From contig CAIYMZ010000148.1 in the NCBI GenBank assembly GCA_903927415.1, forward strand, positions 1-16,152: 16,152 bases of DNA, written 5' to 3'. Position numbers and translations under genes: made by a program. Within the stretch, counting starts at the first letter, position 1. Every line of letters starts with the position of its first letter. The notes beneath the pieces are model-generated. The model saw only the letters and a program-made list of their open reading frames with translations, was not told the origin of the DNA and ran no database searches. Positions 8,508-15,443 of the stretch are shown here, one piece after another. Source of the stretch: an uncultured Alphaproteobacteria bacterium (GTDB lineage: Bacteria > Pseudomonadota > Alphaproteobacteria > Rickettsiales > UBA1997).

Positions 8508-8536
8508 TGTCATGCTTCGACAGGCTCAGCATGACA
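8508..8536. repeat. Palindromic element between carA and carB
   Basis: A 9-bp perfect inverted repeat, TGTCATGCT at 8508-8516 and AGCATGACA at 8528-8536, with an 11-nt loop containing CGACAGGCT. It occupies nearly half of the 65-bp carA-carB gap. The motif type (GTCATGCT, then a CGACAGGCT loop, then AGCATGAC) is a common dispersed intergenic palindrome in bacterial genomes. On the minus strand it has no following T-run, so it is more likely an mRNA processing or stability hairpin, or a passive repeat, than a terminator. Confidence 0.75.
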
Positions 8537-8548
8537 ATTGAAAAATGC

Positions 8549-9790
8549 TTAAGATTTTTTTGTGTTACTGATCAACTCGATGAATTGCTCAAACAAATAC
8601 CTGCTATCATGCGGCCCTGGAGAGCTTTCGGGATGATATTGAACTGAAAAAGCTGGACGATTTTTTAAGCGGATTCCTTCGATCGTATTGTCGAAAAGCG
8701 AGATGTGAGTAACTTCAATATTGCTCGGCATATTTTCTTGTGGTACGCAGAAGCCGTGATTTTGGCTGGTGATTTCGACCACGCCTTTTTTCAAATTCTT
8801 CACCGGATGATTGGCGCCGCGATGGCCTTGGAACATTTTCGTTGTGCTTAATCCGGCGGCAATCGAGAGCAATTGATGCCCCATGCAAATTCCAAAAATC
8901 GGAATTTTATTTTCTAAAATTTTTCTGATGACAGGTGCGGCATATTGTGAAGTGGCGAATGGATCTCCTGGGCCGTTCGACAAAAACACGCCGTCAGGTT
9001 TGTGCTTCAAAATTTCAGCGAAAGAAGATTGGGCTGGAAGCACGGTAATCTTGAAGCCATGATCAACCAAGCAGTTCAAAATATTTTCTTTCACGCCGTA
9101 ATCCATGACGACGACATTGTAGCCGTGGGTGAATTTTTCTGGAAGATTGGTCGATGGACCCCGCAACAAGTGCGGGGTGACAAGTTTGGAGTGCGAAGTG
9201 GAAAGTGTGGAATATTTACTGCTAACGGTGTCACCCCGCACTTGTTGCGGGGTCCATTTGTAAACTTTTTTTGTCGAAACTTTGGAGCAAAGTTCCATGC
9301 CATTTAGCGTCGGCAATTTGGCGATTTTGGCGGTGAGTTTTTTTGTGTCTAACTCCTTGCCCTCAGCGACAAAAGCGATGATGACATTGCCGGCGCCTTT
9401 GGTGCGAATGGTACGAGTTAGAGCGCGGGTATCGATGCCAGAAATTCCGGTGAGACCATGTTTGACCAGCCAAGTGTTGAGGTGAGATTTGCTGCGGAAA
9501 TTTGAATCTTGAGTGATGTCTTCGCGGATCACTAAGCCGTGGCAAAAAACTTTTTGTGCTTCGTTATCGTCATTGTTGCAGCCAACATTTCCGATGTGAG
9601 GGAAGGTGAAATTGATGATTTGTCCGGCGTAAGATGGATCGGTTAAGATTTCTTGATAGCCCGTGATCGCAGTGTTGAAGCAGATCTCGCCGTGAGTCTC
9701 GCCTTTTTTACCGACACCTTTGCCGAAAAAAAAACTGCCATCGGAAAGGCACAAAACTGCGTTAAGATTTTTGTTCGCTTTGAACTTCAT
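8549..9790 (-). CDS. carA: Carbamoyl-phosphate synthase small subunit (glutamine amidotransferase) with in-frame repeat insertion
   Basis: CarA hydrolyses glutamine and channels ammonia to CarB. The N-terminal CPSase small-chain domain covers about 8-160 (FGKGVGKKGETHGEICFNT, ITGYQEILTDPSYAGQI, GISGIDTRALTR). The class I GATase domain covers about 224-408, with nucleophile Cys302 in FGICMGHQ and His386/Glu388 in QYHPESSPGPHD. The protein has 413 residues against about 380 in E. coli. The excess is residues 179-212, encoded exactly by a 102-bp inverted-repeat pair (9155-9256) in the linker between the two domains, where sequence and length vary in the family. All catalytic residues remain, so the enzyme is probably active. 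The ATG at 9790 is 24 bp beyond the T-run of the glnA terminator hairpin. A nine-T run (minus strand) encodes three consecutive Phe at 20-22 without breaking the frame. Confidence 0.97.
   Translation of the reverse strand: MKFKANKNLNAVLCLSDGSFFFGKGVGKKGETHGEICFNTAITGYQEILTDPSYAGQIINFTFPHIGNVGCNNDDNEAQKVFCHGLVIREDITQDSNFRSKSHLNTWLVKHGLTGISGIDTRALTRTIRTKGAGNVIIAFVAEGKELDTKKLTAKIAKLPTLNGMELCSKVSTKKVYKWTPQQVRGDTVSSKYSTLSTSHSKLVTPHLLRGPSTNLPEKFTHGYNVVVMDYGVKENILNCLVDHGFKITVLPAQSSFAEILKHKPDGVFLSNGPGDPFATSQYAAPVIRKILENKIPIFGICMGHQLLSIAAGLSTTKMFQGHRGANHPVKNLKKGVVEITSQNHGFCVPQENMPSNIEVTHISLFDNTIEGIRLKNRPAFSVQYHPESSPGPHDSRYLFEQFIELISNTKKS
9155..9256. repeat. REPIN-like inverted repeat pair inserted in frame in carA
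   Basis: Two 28-bp units, 9155-9182 and 9229-9256, are exact reverse complements of each other and identical to the outer units at 31-58 and 99-126. Each unit carries the 7-bp stem hairpin CCCCGCA-ACAAG-TGCGGGG. A 46-bp AT-richer spacer separates them. The total of 102 bp is 34 codons, and both units plus spacer are free of stops in the carA frame, encoding WTPQQVRGD ... TPHLLRGP. The spacer is unrelated to that of the 31-126 cluster. No target-site duplication is obvious. Confidence 0.92.
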
Positions 9791-9814
9791 GATAATTTAC
9801 CCAAAATTTTTCGG

Positions 9815-9862
9815 AAAAAAAACCGTCATCCTCAGCTGTTTTAAAAACAATGAGGATGACGG
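9815..9862 (-). terminator. Strong intrinsic terminator after glnA
   Basis: On the minus strand CCGTCATCCTCA (complement of 9851-9862) pairs perfectly with TGAGGATGACGG (complement of 9823-9834). The loop itself can extend pairing through TGTTTT/AAAACA, and eight T residues follow (complement of 9815-9822). It begins 5 bp after the glnA TAG. The stem, GC closing pairs and T-run are textbook for Rho-independent termination. It sits between glnA and carA, ending only 24 bp before the carA ATG. Confidence 0.93.
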
Positions 9863-9867
9863 AAGGA

Positions 9868-11292
9868 CTAGTTGTTGTAATACATTTCGAACTCAACCGG
9901 ATGTGGCATTTGCTCGTAGCGATCGACTTCTTTCATTTTTAATTCGATGTAAGCGTCGATCTGGTCGTTGGTAAAAACATTGCCGGCTAGTAAGAATTCG
10001 CGGTCCTTGTCAAGCGCACCCAAAGCATCGCGAAGCGAGCGCGAAACCGTCGGAATTTTTTTCAATTCTTTTGGTGACAAGTGGTAGAGATCTTGATTTC
10101 TCGGCTCTCCCGGATGGATTTTATTTTTGATGCCATCGAGTCCAGCCATCAAAAGTGCAGCGAAAGTGAGGTAAGGATTTGATGCGGGATCAGGAAAGCG
10201 AGTTTCAATTCTGCGACCATTTTCGTTGGTGACATTCGGAATGCGAATTGACGCCGAACGGTTTTTTGGCGAGTAAGCCAAAAGCACCGGAGCTTCGTAT
10301 CCCGGCACCAAGCGTTTGTAGCTGTTGGTCGTAGCGTTAGAAAAAGCGTTGATCGCTTTCGCATGTTTGATGATGCCGCCGATGTAGAACAGCGCTAGCT
10401 CGGAAAGATTGGCCTGCAAATTTCCTTTGAACAAATTTTGACCATTTTTCCAGATTGATTGGTGGACATGCATGCCCGAACCGTTGTCAGCGAAGATTGG
10501 CTTTGGCATGAAGGTCGCGGTCTTGCCGTAAGCTTGGCAAACATTGTGAACGACATATTTCAACTTCTGAACATTGTCTCCGGTTTTGGTGAGAGTGTCA
10601 TATTTGAAACCGATTTCAGATTGCGAAGTAGCAACTTCGTGATGATGAAGAAGTGGCGTGATGCCGACTTGGCGCAGAGTTTCAGTCATTTCGCAGCGTA
10701 GATCTTGCGAAGTGTCGAGCGGAGTTGGATCGAAATAAGCGCCTTTAACTTGTGAGCGGCGAGCAAGATTTCCGCCATCAATTTCAGATCCGGAATTGTG
10801 CGGAGCTTCTTCAGAATCAATCGTCGCAAAATTTTCGTGGGAACCAGTGCTGAAACGAACATCGTCAAAAATAAAAAATTCGGGTTCTGGACCAAAATAA
10901 GCCGCGTCACCAATTCCACTTTTTTGCAAATATTCTTCGGCCTTTTTGGCGGTGAAACGTGGGTCTCTGTCGTAGCCTTCATTGGTTGTTGGCTCAATGA
11001 CGTCGCAAGTGATTACGAGAGTTGGAGAAGTTGCAAATGGATCGATGAAAGCGGTATCAAGCTGCGGCATTAAAAGCATGTCAGATTCGTTAATTTCTTT
11101 CCAAGCTGGAACCGAAGATCCATCAAACGAAACACCTTTTACCAATTCTTCTTCACCAACCGCATCAGCGCAGTGAGAGATGTGTAACCACTTTCCACCA
11201 AAATCAGAAAAACGAAAATCGATAAATTTGATGTTGTTGTTTTTGATGTTTTCGAAGATTGCAGGAATGCCCGAGGCCTTTGTTTTGCTCAT
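9868..11292 (-). CDS. glnA: Type I glutamine synthetase
   Basis: A 474-residue GSI that makes glutamine from glutamate, ammonia and ATP; it normally forms a cytoplasmic dodecamer. Visible family signatures are FDGSSVPAWKEINESDM (56-72), the metal-binding GPEPEFFIFD (134-143), HHHEVATSQ (216-224), GSGMHVHQS (271-279), NRSASIRIP (344-352) and FPDPASNPY (366-374). Tyr403 in NQDLYHLSPKE matches the adenylylation loop of GSI-beta enzymes, so control by a GlnE-type adenylyltransferase is plausible. The ATG at 11290-11292 fits the family N-terminus; no good Shine-Dalgarno precedes it. It has its own 239-bp leader and its own terminator, and is followed by carAB, whose first enzyme uses its product. 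Confidence 0.98.
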   Translation of the reverse strand: MSKTKASGIPAIFENIKNNNIKFIDFRFSDFGGKWLHISHCADAVGEEELVKGVSFDGSSVPAWKEINESDMLLMPQLDTAFIDPFATSPTLVITCDVIEPTTNEGYDRDPRFTAKKAEEYLQKSGIGDAAYFGPEPEFFIFDDVRFSTGSHENFATIDSEEAPHNSGSEIDGGNLARRSQVKGAYFDPTPLDTSQDLRCEMTETLRQVGITPLLHHHEVATSQSEIGFKYDTLTKTGDNVQKLKYVVHNVCQAYGKTATFMPKPIFADNGSGMHVHQSIWKNGQNLFKGNLQANLSELALFYIGGIIKHAKAINAFSNATTNSYKRLVPGYEAPVLLAYSPKNRSASIRIPNVTNENGRRIETRFPDPASNPYLTFAALLMAGLDGIKNKIHPGEPRNQDLYHLSPKELKKIPTVSRSLRDALGALDKDREFLLAGNVFTNDQIDAYIELKMKEVDRYEQMPHPVEFEMYYNN

Positions 11293-11339
11293 AAATTTAT
11301 TTAAATTGAATTTGGAGAAATGGACAAAAAAATTGAGCT

Positions 11340-11382
11340 TGCAAACTTAGAGCACCAACGATGTGCGCTCTTTATGCAAACT
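11340..11382 (-). promoter_or_regulatory. Putative glnA leader element: hairpin between direct repeats
   Basis: Two direct copies of TGCAAACT (11340-11347 and 11375-11382, plus-strand reading) bracket an imperfect inverted repeat, AGAGCAC (11349-11355) and GTGCGCTCT (11363-11371). The hairpin has seven pairs, a 2-nt bulge and a 7-nt loop. It lies 48-90 bp upstream of the glnA start in the 239-bp pyrD-glnA gap. The rest of this gap is AT-rich, and I could not assign a convincing -35/-10 pair. It could be an operator or a 5' leader structure controlling glnA; function is inferred from position only. Confidence 0.35.
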
Positions 11383-11437
11383 CGATTTCAAAGCAATTTT
11401 TTAGGGAAGATCGACTTTTAAGGAAAGTGAATTTTTT

Positions 11438-11463
11438 AAAAAGCTGAAATAATTTTGCAGCTT
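11438..11463 (-). terminator. Possible weak terminator downstream of pyrD
   Basis: On the minus strand AAGCTG (complement of 11458-11463) can pair with CAGCTT (complement of 11441-11446) across an 11-nt AT loop, followed by a short T-run. The stem is only 6 bp, so termination would be partial at best. It lies about 70 bp beyond the pyrD stop. Confidence 0.3.
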
Positions 11464-11531
11464 GCAGCAAGCAACTAGAAAAATGCGAAATTTCTAAATT
11501 TTTTTTTATGTCTTGATCTGAGACAAGTTTT

Positions 11532-12608
11532 TTACTTCAGATAAAATCCTACCGCTTGCGAAATATTTTCCAGCCCATCTTCTTTTATCATCTCGCTCAA
11601 ATCTTTTTTTATTCTTTCAACCAACCCAAAGCCTTCGTAAACAAAGGCTGAGTAGATTTGCACCAACGACGCCCCGCATTTTATTTTTTCGTAAACATCA
11701 GCCGCAGATGAAACTCCCCCGACTCCAATGATCGGAATTTTTCCTTCGGTAAATTTGTAAATATTTTTTAACACTTGGTTCGATTGCTCAAACAACGGCT
11801 TGCCGCTTAAGCCGCCGACCTCAGCAGTATTTTCACTTTTTAAATTTGGATCACGAAAAATTGTGGTGTTGGAAATAATCAAGCCATCAACTTTGTTTTT
11901 TATCACGATCTCGGCAATTTTTTCTTGCTCATCCGGCGTCAAATCTGGTGCGATTTTGAGCAATATCGGCACATTTCTTTTGCAGCGCTCTTTAAGCTCA
12001 TTTTTCTTTTCCATGATCGCCATTAAAAAAGGATCGAGCCTTTCTCCGCCCTGTAAGTCACGCAAATTTTTTAGATTTGGCGAAGAGATATTAACCGTGA
12101 TGTAAGTGGCCTTGGTGTAAAATTTTTTTAACAAAACAAGATAATCGACAAGCATGTCTTCCGTATCTTTATTTTTGCCGATATTGACCCCAAGCGCATA
12201 AGAAACTTGAGGCATAGCTTTTTCGAGATTTTTGGCAAAATCTTCAGCACCCAAATTGTTGAATCCTAAACGATTTATAATCGCCTTATCTTCGCAAAGT
12301 CGGAACAGCCTTGGCTTAACATTGCCGATTTGCACTCTCGGCGTTACCGTTCCGATTTCCAGAAATCCAAAACCAAATTTTGACAAAACGTTTATGACTT
12401 CGGCATTTTTATCAAACCCTGCGGCAAGGCCAATTGGATTAGCAAAATCGATATCCCACAATTTTGTCTGTAGGTTTTTGTAACGCCGGTTGAAACAAAA
12501 AAGCGTCGCTGATTTCGGCATAAATTTTAAAAACTTTATGGCCAAATTATGCGCGATTTCTGCATCAAATTTAAAAATTAGCGGACGAAAAATTTTATAA
12601 AAATTCAC
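11532..12608 (-). CDS. pyrD: Dihydroorotate dehydrogenase (quinone), class 2
   Basis: A 358-residue FMN enzyme that oxidises dihydroorotate to orotate, passing electrons to membrane quinone. The N-terminal extension (about 1-45) typical of the membrane-associated class 2 form is present. FMN-barrel signatures are NPIGLAAGFDKN (57-68), FLEIGTVTPRVQIGN (82-96), NRLGFNN (112-118), NISSPNLKNLRDLQGG (173-188, with Ser176 as the likely catalytic base), KIAPDLT (218-224), ISNTTI (245-250) and GVGGVSSAADVYEKI (295-309). The GTG start (12606-12608) overlaps the TGA of the upstream membrane protein, with GAGG seven bases before it, which settles the start. It is the last gene of the right-hand run. Confidence 0.97.
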   Translation of the reverse strand: MNFYKIFRPLIFKFDAEIAHNLAIKFLKFMPKSATLFCFNRRYKNLQTKLWDIDFANPIGLAAGFDKNAEVINVLSKFGFGFLEIGTVTPRVQIGNVKPRLFRLCEDKAIINRLGFNNLGAEDFAKNLEKAMPQVSYALGVNIGKNKDTEDMLVDYLVLLKKFYTKATYITVNISSPNLKNLRDLQGGERLDPFLMAIMEKKNELKERCKRNVPILLKIAPDLTPDEQEKIAEIVIKNKVDGLIISNTTIFRDPNLKSENTAEVGGLSGKPLFEQSNQVLKNIYKFTEGKIPIIGVGGVSSAADVYEKIKCGASLVQIYSAFVYEGFGLVERIKKDLSEMIKEDGLENISQAVGFYLK

Positions 12609-13279
12609 GAATTAACCTCGATTTTTTTATTGGTTAGAAGCAGCAAGCTAGTGCTTACGGCCACTATGATTAAAATAACATCGGAAGAACGTTTCAGCAG
12701 AAAATTATCCGATAATTTATCTTTTAAACGAGCTCTTTTTCGCTCATTCATTTCGAGTTCAGCGTAAGTTTTGTCTGACCATTCTTCCTCAAATTTTTTG
12801 CCTAAGTAAAATTTTTTCACCGCAATATGGGCAGGATGTGACGGCAAAATCATTGGATTCTGCATGATCTCATTTTGTTTATTAAATTTTTTGTTCTGAA
12901 TTCCGTCAGCAATTTGCGCGACATTTTTTGCGATAAAAAACAATGAAAGAAAAATTGTTAACACGGCAAAAAAAATCACTGAGATAAAAAATGATGATGA
13001 AAAATAATTTTTGATTGCGTGATTTTTAGTAATCTTTTTCTCAGTTGGGTTGTAGTTGGAAATCAGAAATAAAATCACCATCGAATAAACTATCAGTGCC
13101 AAAACTATTTCTTTGAAAGAGTTATAATTGGCGATCGATAAACTAAAAAAAAGCACCGCGATCAAGTGAGAAATAATCAGGCTGGTAATAGCAGTGGTGC
13201 GAGTTTTAACTACAAAAAGAATGAGAAGATTTATGGCAATGAAGGTGAGAAGCGTGAGAAATTTTGGGTCGAAAAACAT
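12605..13279 (-). CDS. Unrecognised integral membrane protein
   Basis: A 224-residue protein I do not recognise. Hydrophobic segments at about 7-24, 30-50, 57-74, 97-117 and 200-216 suggest five membrane helices. A charged soluble stretch (about 118-199) between helices four and five contains KKFEEEW and the basic run ERKRARLKDK. No signal-peptide cleavage site or catalytic motif is evident. Its ATG lies 8 bp after the dapD stop and its TGA overlaps the pyrD start, so it is co-transcribed and probably translationally coupled to pyrD. The clean operon fit argues that it is a real gene. The first four helices resemble small antiporter- or oxidoreductase-type subunits in general character, but there is no motif to support that. 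Confidence 0.75.
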   Translation of the reverse strand: MFFDPKFLTLLTFIAINLLILFVVKTRTTAITSLIISHLIAVLFFSLSIANYNSFKEIVLALIVYSMVILFLISNYNPTEKKITKNHAIKNYFSSSFFISVIFFAVLTIFLSLFFIAKNVAQIADGIQNKKFNKQNEIMQNPMILPSHPAHIAVKKFYLGKKFEEEWSDKTYAELEMNERKRARLKDKLSDNFLLKRSSDVILIIVAVSTSLLLLTNKKIEVNS

Positions 13280-13287
13280 TTAATAAA

Positions 13288-14127
13288 TTAATCGCGTAGT
13301 AGTTCGTTAACTGAGGTTTTTGAGCGAGTTTTTTCGTCGACTTTTTTTACGATTATTGCGGCGTAGAGGGAAATATTTTTGTCATTTTTTGTAGAAGCAA
13401 CATTTCCGGGAACCACGACTGAATAAGCCGGAACGCGGCCATAAAAAATCTCTCCACTTTCACGATCGATAATTTTTGTTGATGATCCGATGTAAACTCC
13501 CATTGAAATTACCGAACCTTTTTCGACGATTACACCTTCAGCAATTTCACTGCGCGCACCGATGAAGCAGTCATCTTCGATGATTACTGGATTGGCTTGC
13601 AAAGGCTCCAACACCCCACCAATTCCAGCTCCGCCAGAGATGTGGCAATTTTTTCCGATCTGTGCACAGGAACCAACTGTTGCCCAAGTGTCGATCATCG
13701 TGCCTTCGCCAACATAGGCGCCGAGATTTACGAATGACGGAAGTAAAACTACATTTTTTGCAATAAAAGCAGAATGGCGCACAACTGCTCCCGGCAAGAC
13801 TCGGAAGCCTGCTTTGCGGAAGTCAGAATCTTTCCAATTTGAAAATTTTAGTGGAACTTTATCGAAGTAAGTTAACGCGTCTCCACTTACAGAATTCTGC
13901 TTGCTCAAAAAATTATCGTTCAAACGAAATGATAGTAAAATTGCTTTTTTTATCCATTGGTTGACTTGCCAAACATTATCTTTTTTTTCGCAAATTCTGA
14001 TTTCACCACGATCGAGCAAAGCCAGAGTTTCATTGACTGCATCGCGAATTTCACCCTGCGTTGCCAAATTAATTTCCGCTCTTTTTTCAAAAGCATTTTC
14101 GATGATTTGCGAAAGATTTTTTGTCAT
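13288..14127 (-). CDS. dapD: 2,3,4,5-tetrahydropyridine-2,6-dicarboxylate N-succinyltransferase
   Basis: A 279-residue DapD, the usual family length. It succinylates tetrahydrodipicolinate using succinyl-CoA in the diaminopimelate/lysine route that feeds peptidoglycan. A helical N-terminal domain (1-105) is followed by a left-handed beta-helix of hexapeptide turns (about 109-240) with LPGAVVRHSAFIA, VNLGAYVGEGTMIDTWATVG, GIGGVLEPLQ and FIGARSEIAEGVIVEKGSV. The C-terminal segment GRVPAYSVVVPG is also typical. A longer reading from 14184 would add 19 residues overlapping the HemY-like gene. I prefer the ATG at 14125-14127 because it gives MTKNLSQIIENAFE, matches family length, and lies 4 bp after the upstream stop. 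Confidence 0.96.
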   Translation of the reverse strand: MTKNLSQIIENAFEKRAEINLATQGEIRDAVNETLALLDRGEIRICEKKDNVWQVNQWIKKAILLSFRLNDNFLSKQNSVSGDALTYFDKVPLKFSNWKDSDFRKAGFRVLPGAVVRHSAFIAKNVVLLPSFVNLGAYVGEGTMIDTWATVGSCAQIGKNCHISGGAGIGGVLEPLQANPVIIEDDCFIGARSEIAEGVIVEKGSVISMGVYIGSSTKIIDRESGEIFYGRVPAYSVVVPGNVASTKNDKNISLYAAIIVKKVDEKTRSKTSVNELLRD

Positions 14128-14131
14128 GATT

Positions 14132-15442
14132 TTATGAATTCCATTCCAGTGAATCGTAAGAATCACAAGAGGCGCAACGCGCACTCCATTTTGAAGTTAG
14201 ATGTCCGCAAGAATTACAGCTGTAATGATCGTCCTTACTCAACATTTCAGATTTTTTCATATTTTTTTTAAATTCTTCAACATTGCCGAGGGATTTTTCA
14301 GCGAAGGCAAGCAGCTTATAAGCACGATAAGTTTTTTCTTGAAGCAGCGATAAATATAAAAATTCTTTAGCGGTTTGATAAGCGCCAGCTCTGAATGCAG
14401 AAATCCCAACCGCTAATTTTCCCAGTGAAGATTCTGAGTTAAGTTCAGCAAGTTTTTTCATTGCTTTGATGCGATTTTTTGGTGAAGATTTGCGATGAAT
14501 TAAGTCAAAAATTTCTGCCAAAAGTAGGTGTGGATTTTCACGCCACAGACTTTTTATTTGCCAACTTGCTTTAAAAGAAAAGCCGAGCTTGAGCCATGAT
14601 TTGAGCTTGATTTCAAGCGCTGGTAAAAAATTTTCTTCAGCCTTTAGCGCAATTTTTGTATGCTTGATTGCTTGTAGAAACTTCTTGAGCTGATAGGCCT
14701 CAATTGCCAAAGCCGAATTGATCACGGCAACGTCTCTTTTTTGCAATTCATCCTTGAATTGATCGGAACCATATTCTGCGATTAAGCCTTTGGCTTCTTG
14801 CCACAAGCCCCGTTTTTTGTAGAGTGAAAATAACACTCGTGCCGTATCAAAATTGTCGCGTTTTACCGATAGAATTTGTTTAGCATAAGCAATTGCAGTG
14901 GCCTCATCTTGATTTTGCAAAGCCAATTTAAATTTCGATTTTAGAATCAAAATCTTTGCATGCTTATTTTCTCCAAACCTAGCGAACATCTCTGCGGCCT
15001 TATCAAATTGCTGTTTTTCAAATAAAATTTTTCCTAAAAAGAAATTATTCAGCGACTGATGTTTGATCAATTTAGAAAAGTTCTTATGCAGTATTTCTGC
15101 CGATTTTTCATCACGAATTTCTAAAGCAAGCATGAGCTGGGTCATGATCTCGAAAGCTTGGTGATGTCTGTGCACAAGCTTCTCCAAACGCCTCAGGTAA
15201 TTTCTTCTAAAAAATAATTTCAGTAAATTTGGAAACTTGATCGCCAAAATTCGCGCCAACAAGTAGGAAAATGCAAAGACAAGAAGTGTGAAAAAAATCG
15301 CCAGTAAAATAGCAGTTAAAACATCGGTTTGCAGCTGATAGCCAAGCCAGGTGATGATCACATCTCCATTGTGATCAAGCAACCAAACCAACGATGTTGC
15401 GATGACGAAAGCAACGAATAAAAACCATAAAATCATCAACAT
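14132..15442 (-). CDS. HemY-like TPR membrane protein with C-terminal zinc ribbon
   Basis: A 436-residue protein with two N-terminal membrane helices (about 2-22 and 41-66) flanking a short DHNGDVIITWLGYQLQTD loop, typical of the HemY family. A long helical TPR-like region (about 70-395) follows, with repeated aromatic/Leu helices and blocks such as FDKAAEMFARFGE. The C-terminus is a CxxC...CxxC zinc ribbon: Cys409, Cys412, Cys423 and Cys426, with Trp419, ending SLEWNS. The helices would anchor it in the inner membrane as a scaffold. The HemY name comes from heme operons; this is not the oxygen-dependent protoporphyrinogen oxidase also called HemY. The ATG at 15440-15442 lies one base after the stop of the mitofilin-like gene, the usual neighbour in alphaproteobacteria. 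The family is clear; biochemical function is unproven. Confidence 0.85.
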   Translation of the reverse strand: MLMILWFLFVAFVIATSLVWLLDHNGDVIITWLGYQLQTDVLTAILLAIFFTLLVFAFSYLLARILAIKFPNLLKLFFRRNYLRRLEKLVHRHHQAFEIMTQLMLALEIRDEKSAEILHKNFSKLIKHQSLNNFFLGKILFEKQQFDKAAEMFARFGENKHAKILILKSKFKLALQNQDEATAIAYAKQILSVKRDNFDTARVLFSLYKKRGLWQEAKGLIAEYGSDQFKDELQKRDVAVINSALAIEAYQLKKFLQAIKHTKIALKAEENFLPALEIKLKSWLKLGFSFKASWQIKSLWRENPHLLLAEIFDLIHRKSSPKNRIKAMKKLAELNSESSLGKLAVGISAFRAGAYQTAKEFLYLSLLQEKTYRAYKLLAFAEKSLGNVEEFKKNMKKSEMLSKDDHYSCNSCGHLTSKWSARCASCDSYDSLEWNS

Positions 15443-15443
15443 G

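Noticed and set aside
9002..9307. 101-codon plus-strand frame spanning the repeat pair in carA
   Set aside because: It is antisense to conserved CarA residues and stays open only because the palindromic repeat is stop-free in several frames.
11339..11358. Sigma-54-like promoter before glnA (minus strand TGGTGC ... TTTGCA)
   Set aside because: The GG and GC dinucleotides are 12 bases apart, not the required 10, and the match to the -24 box is poor.
11509..11533. Terminator-like hairpin TGTCT/AGACA followed by six T
   Set aside because: The T-run is on the plus strand, where no gene lies upstream; on the minus strand it is followed by A residues, so it cannot terminate pyrD.
14128..14184. 19-residue N-terminal extension of dapD
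   Set aside because: It overlaps the zinc-ribbon end of the HemY-like gene in another frame and exceeds the DapD family length; the ATG at 14127 fits better.
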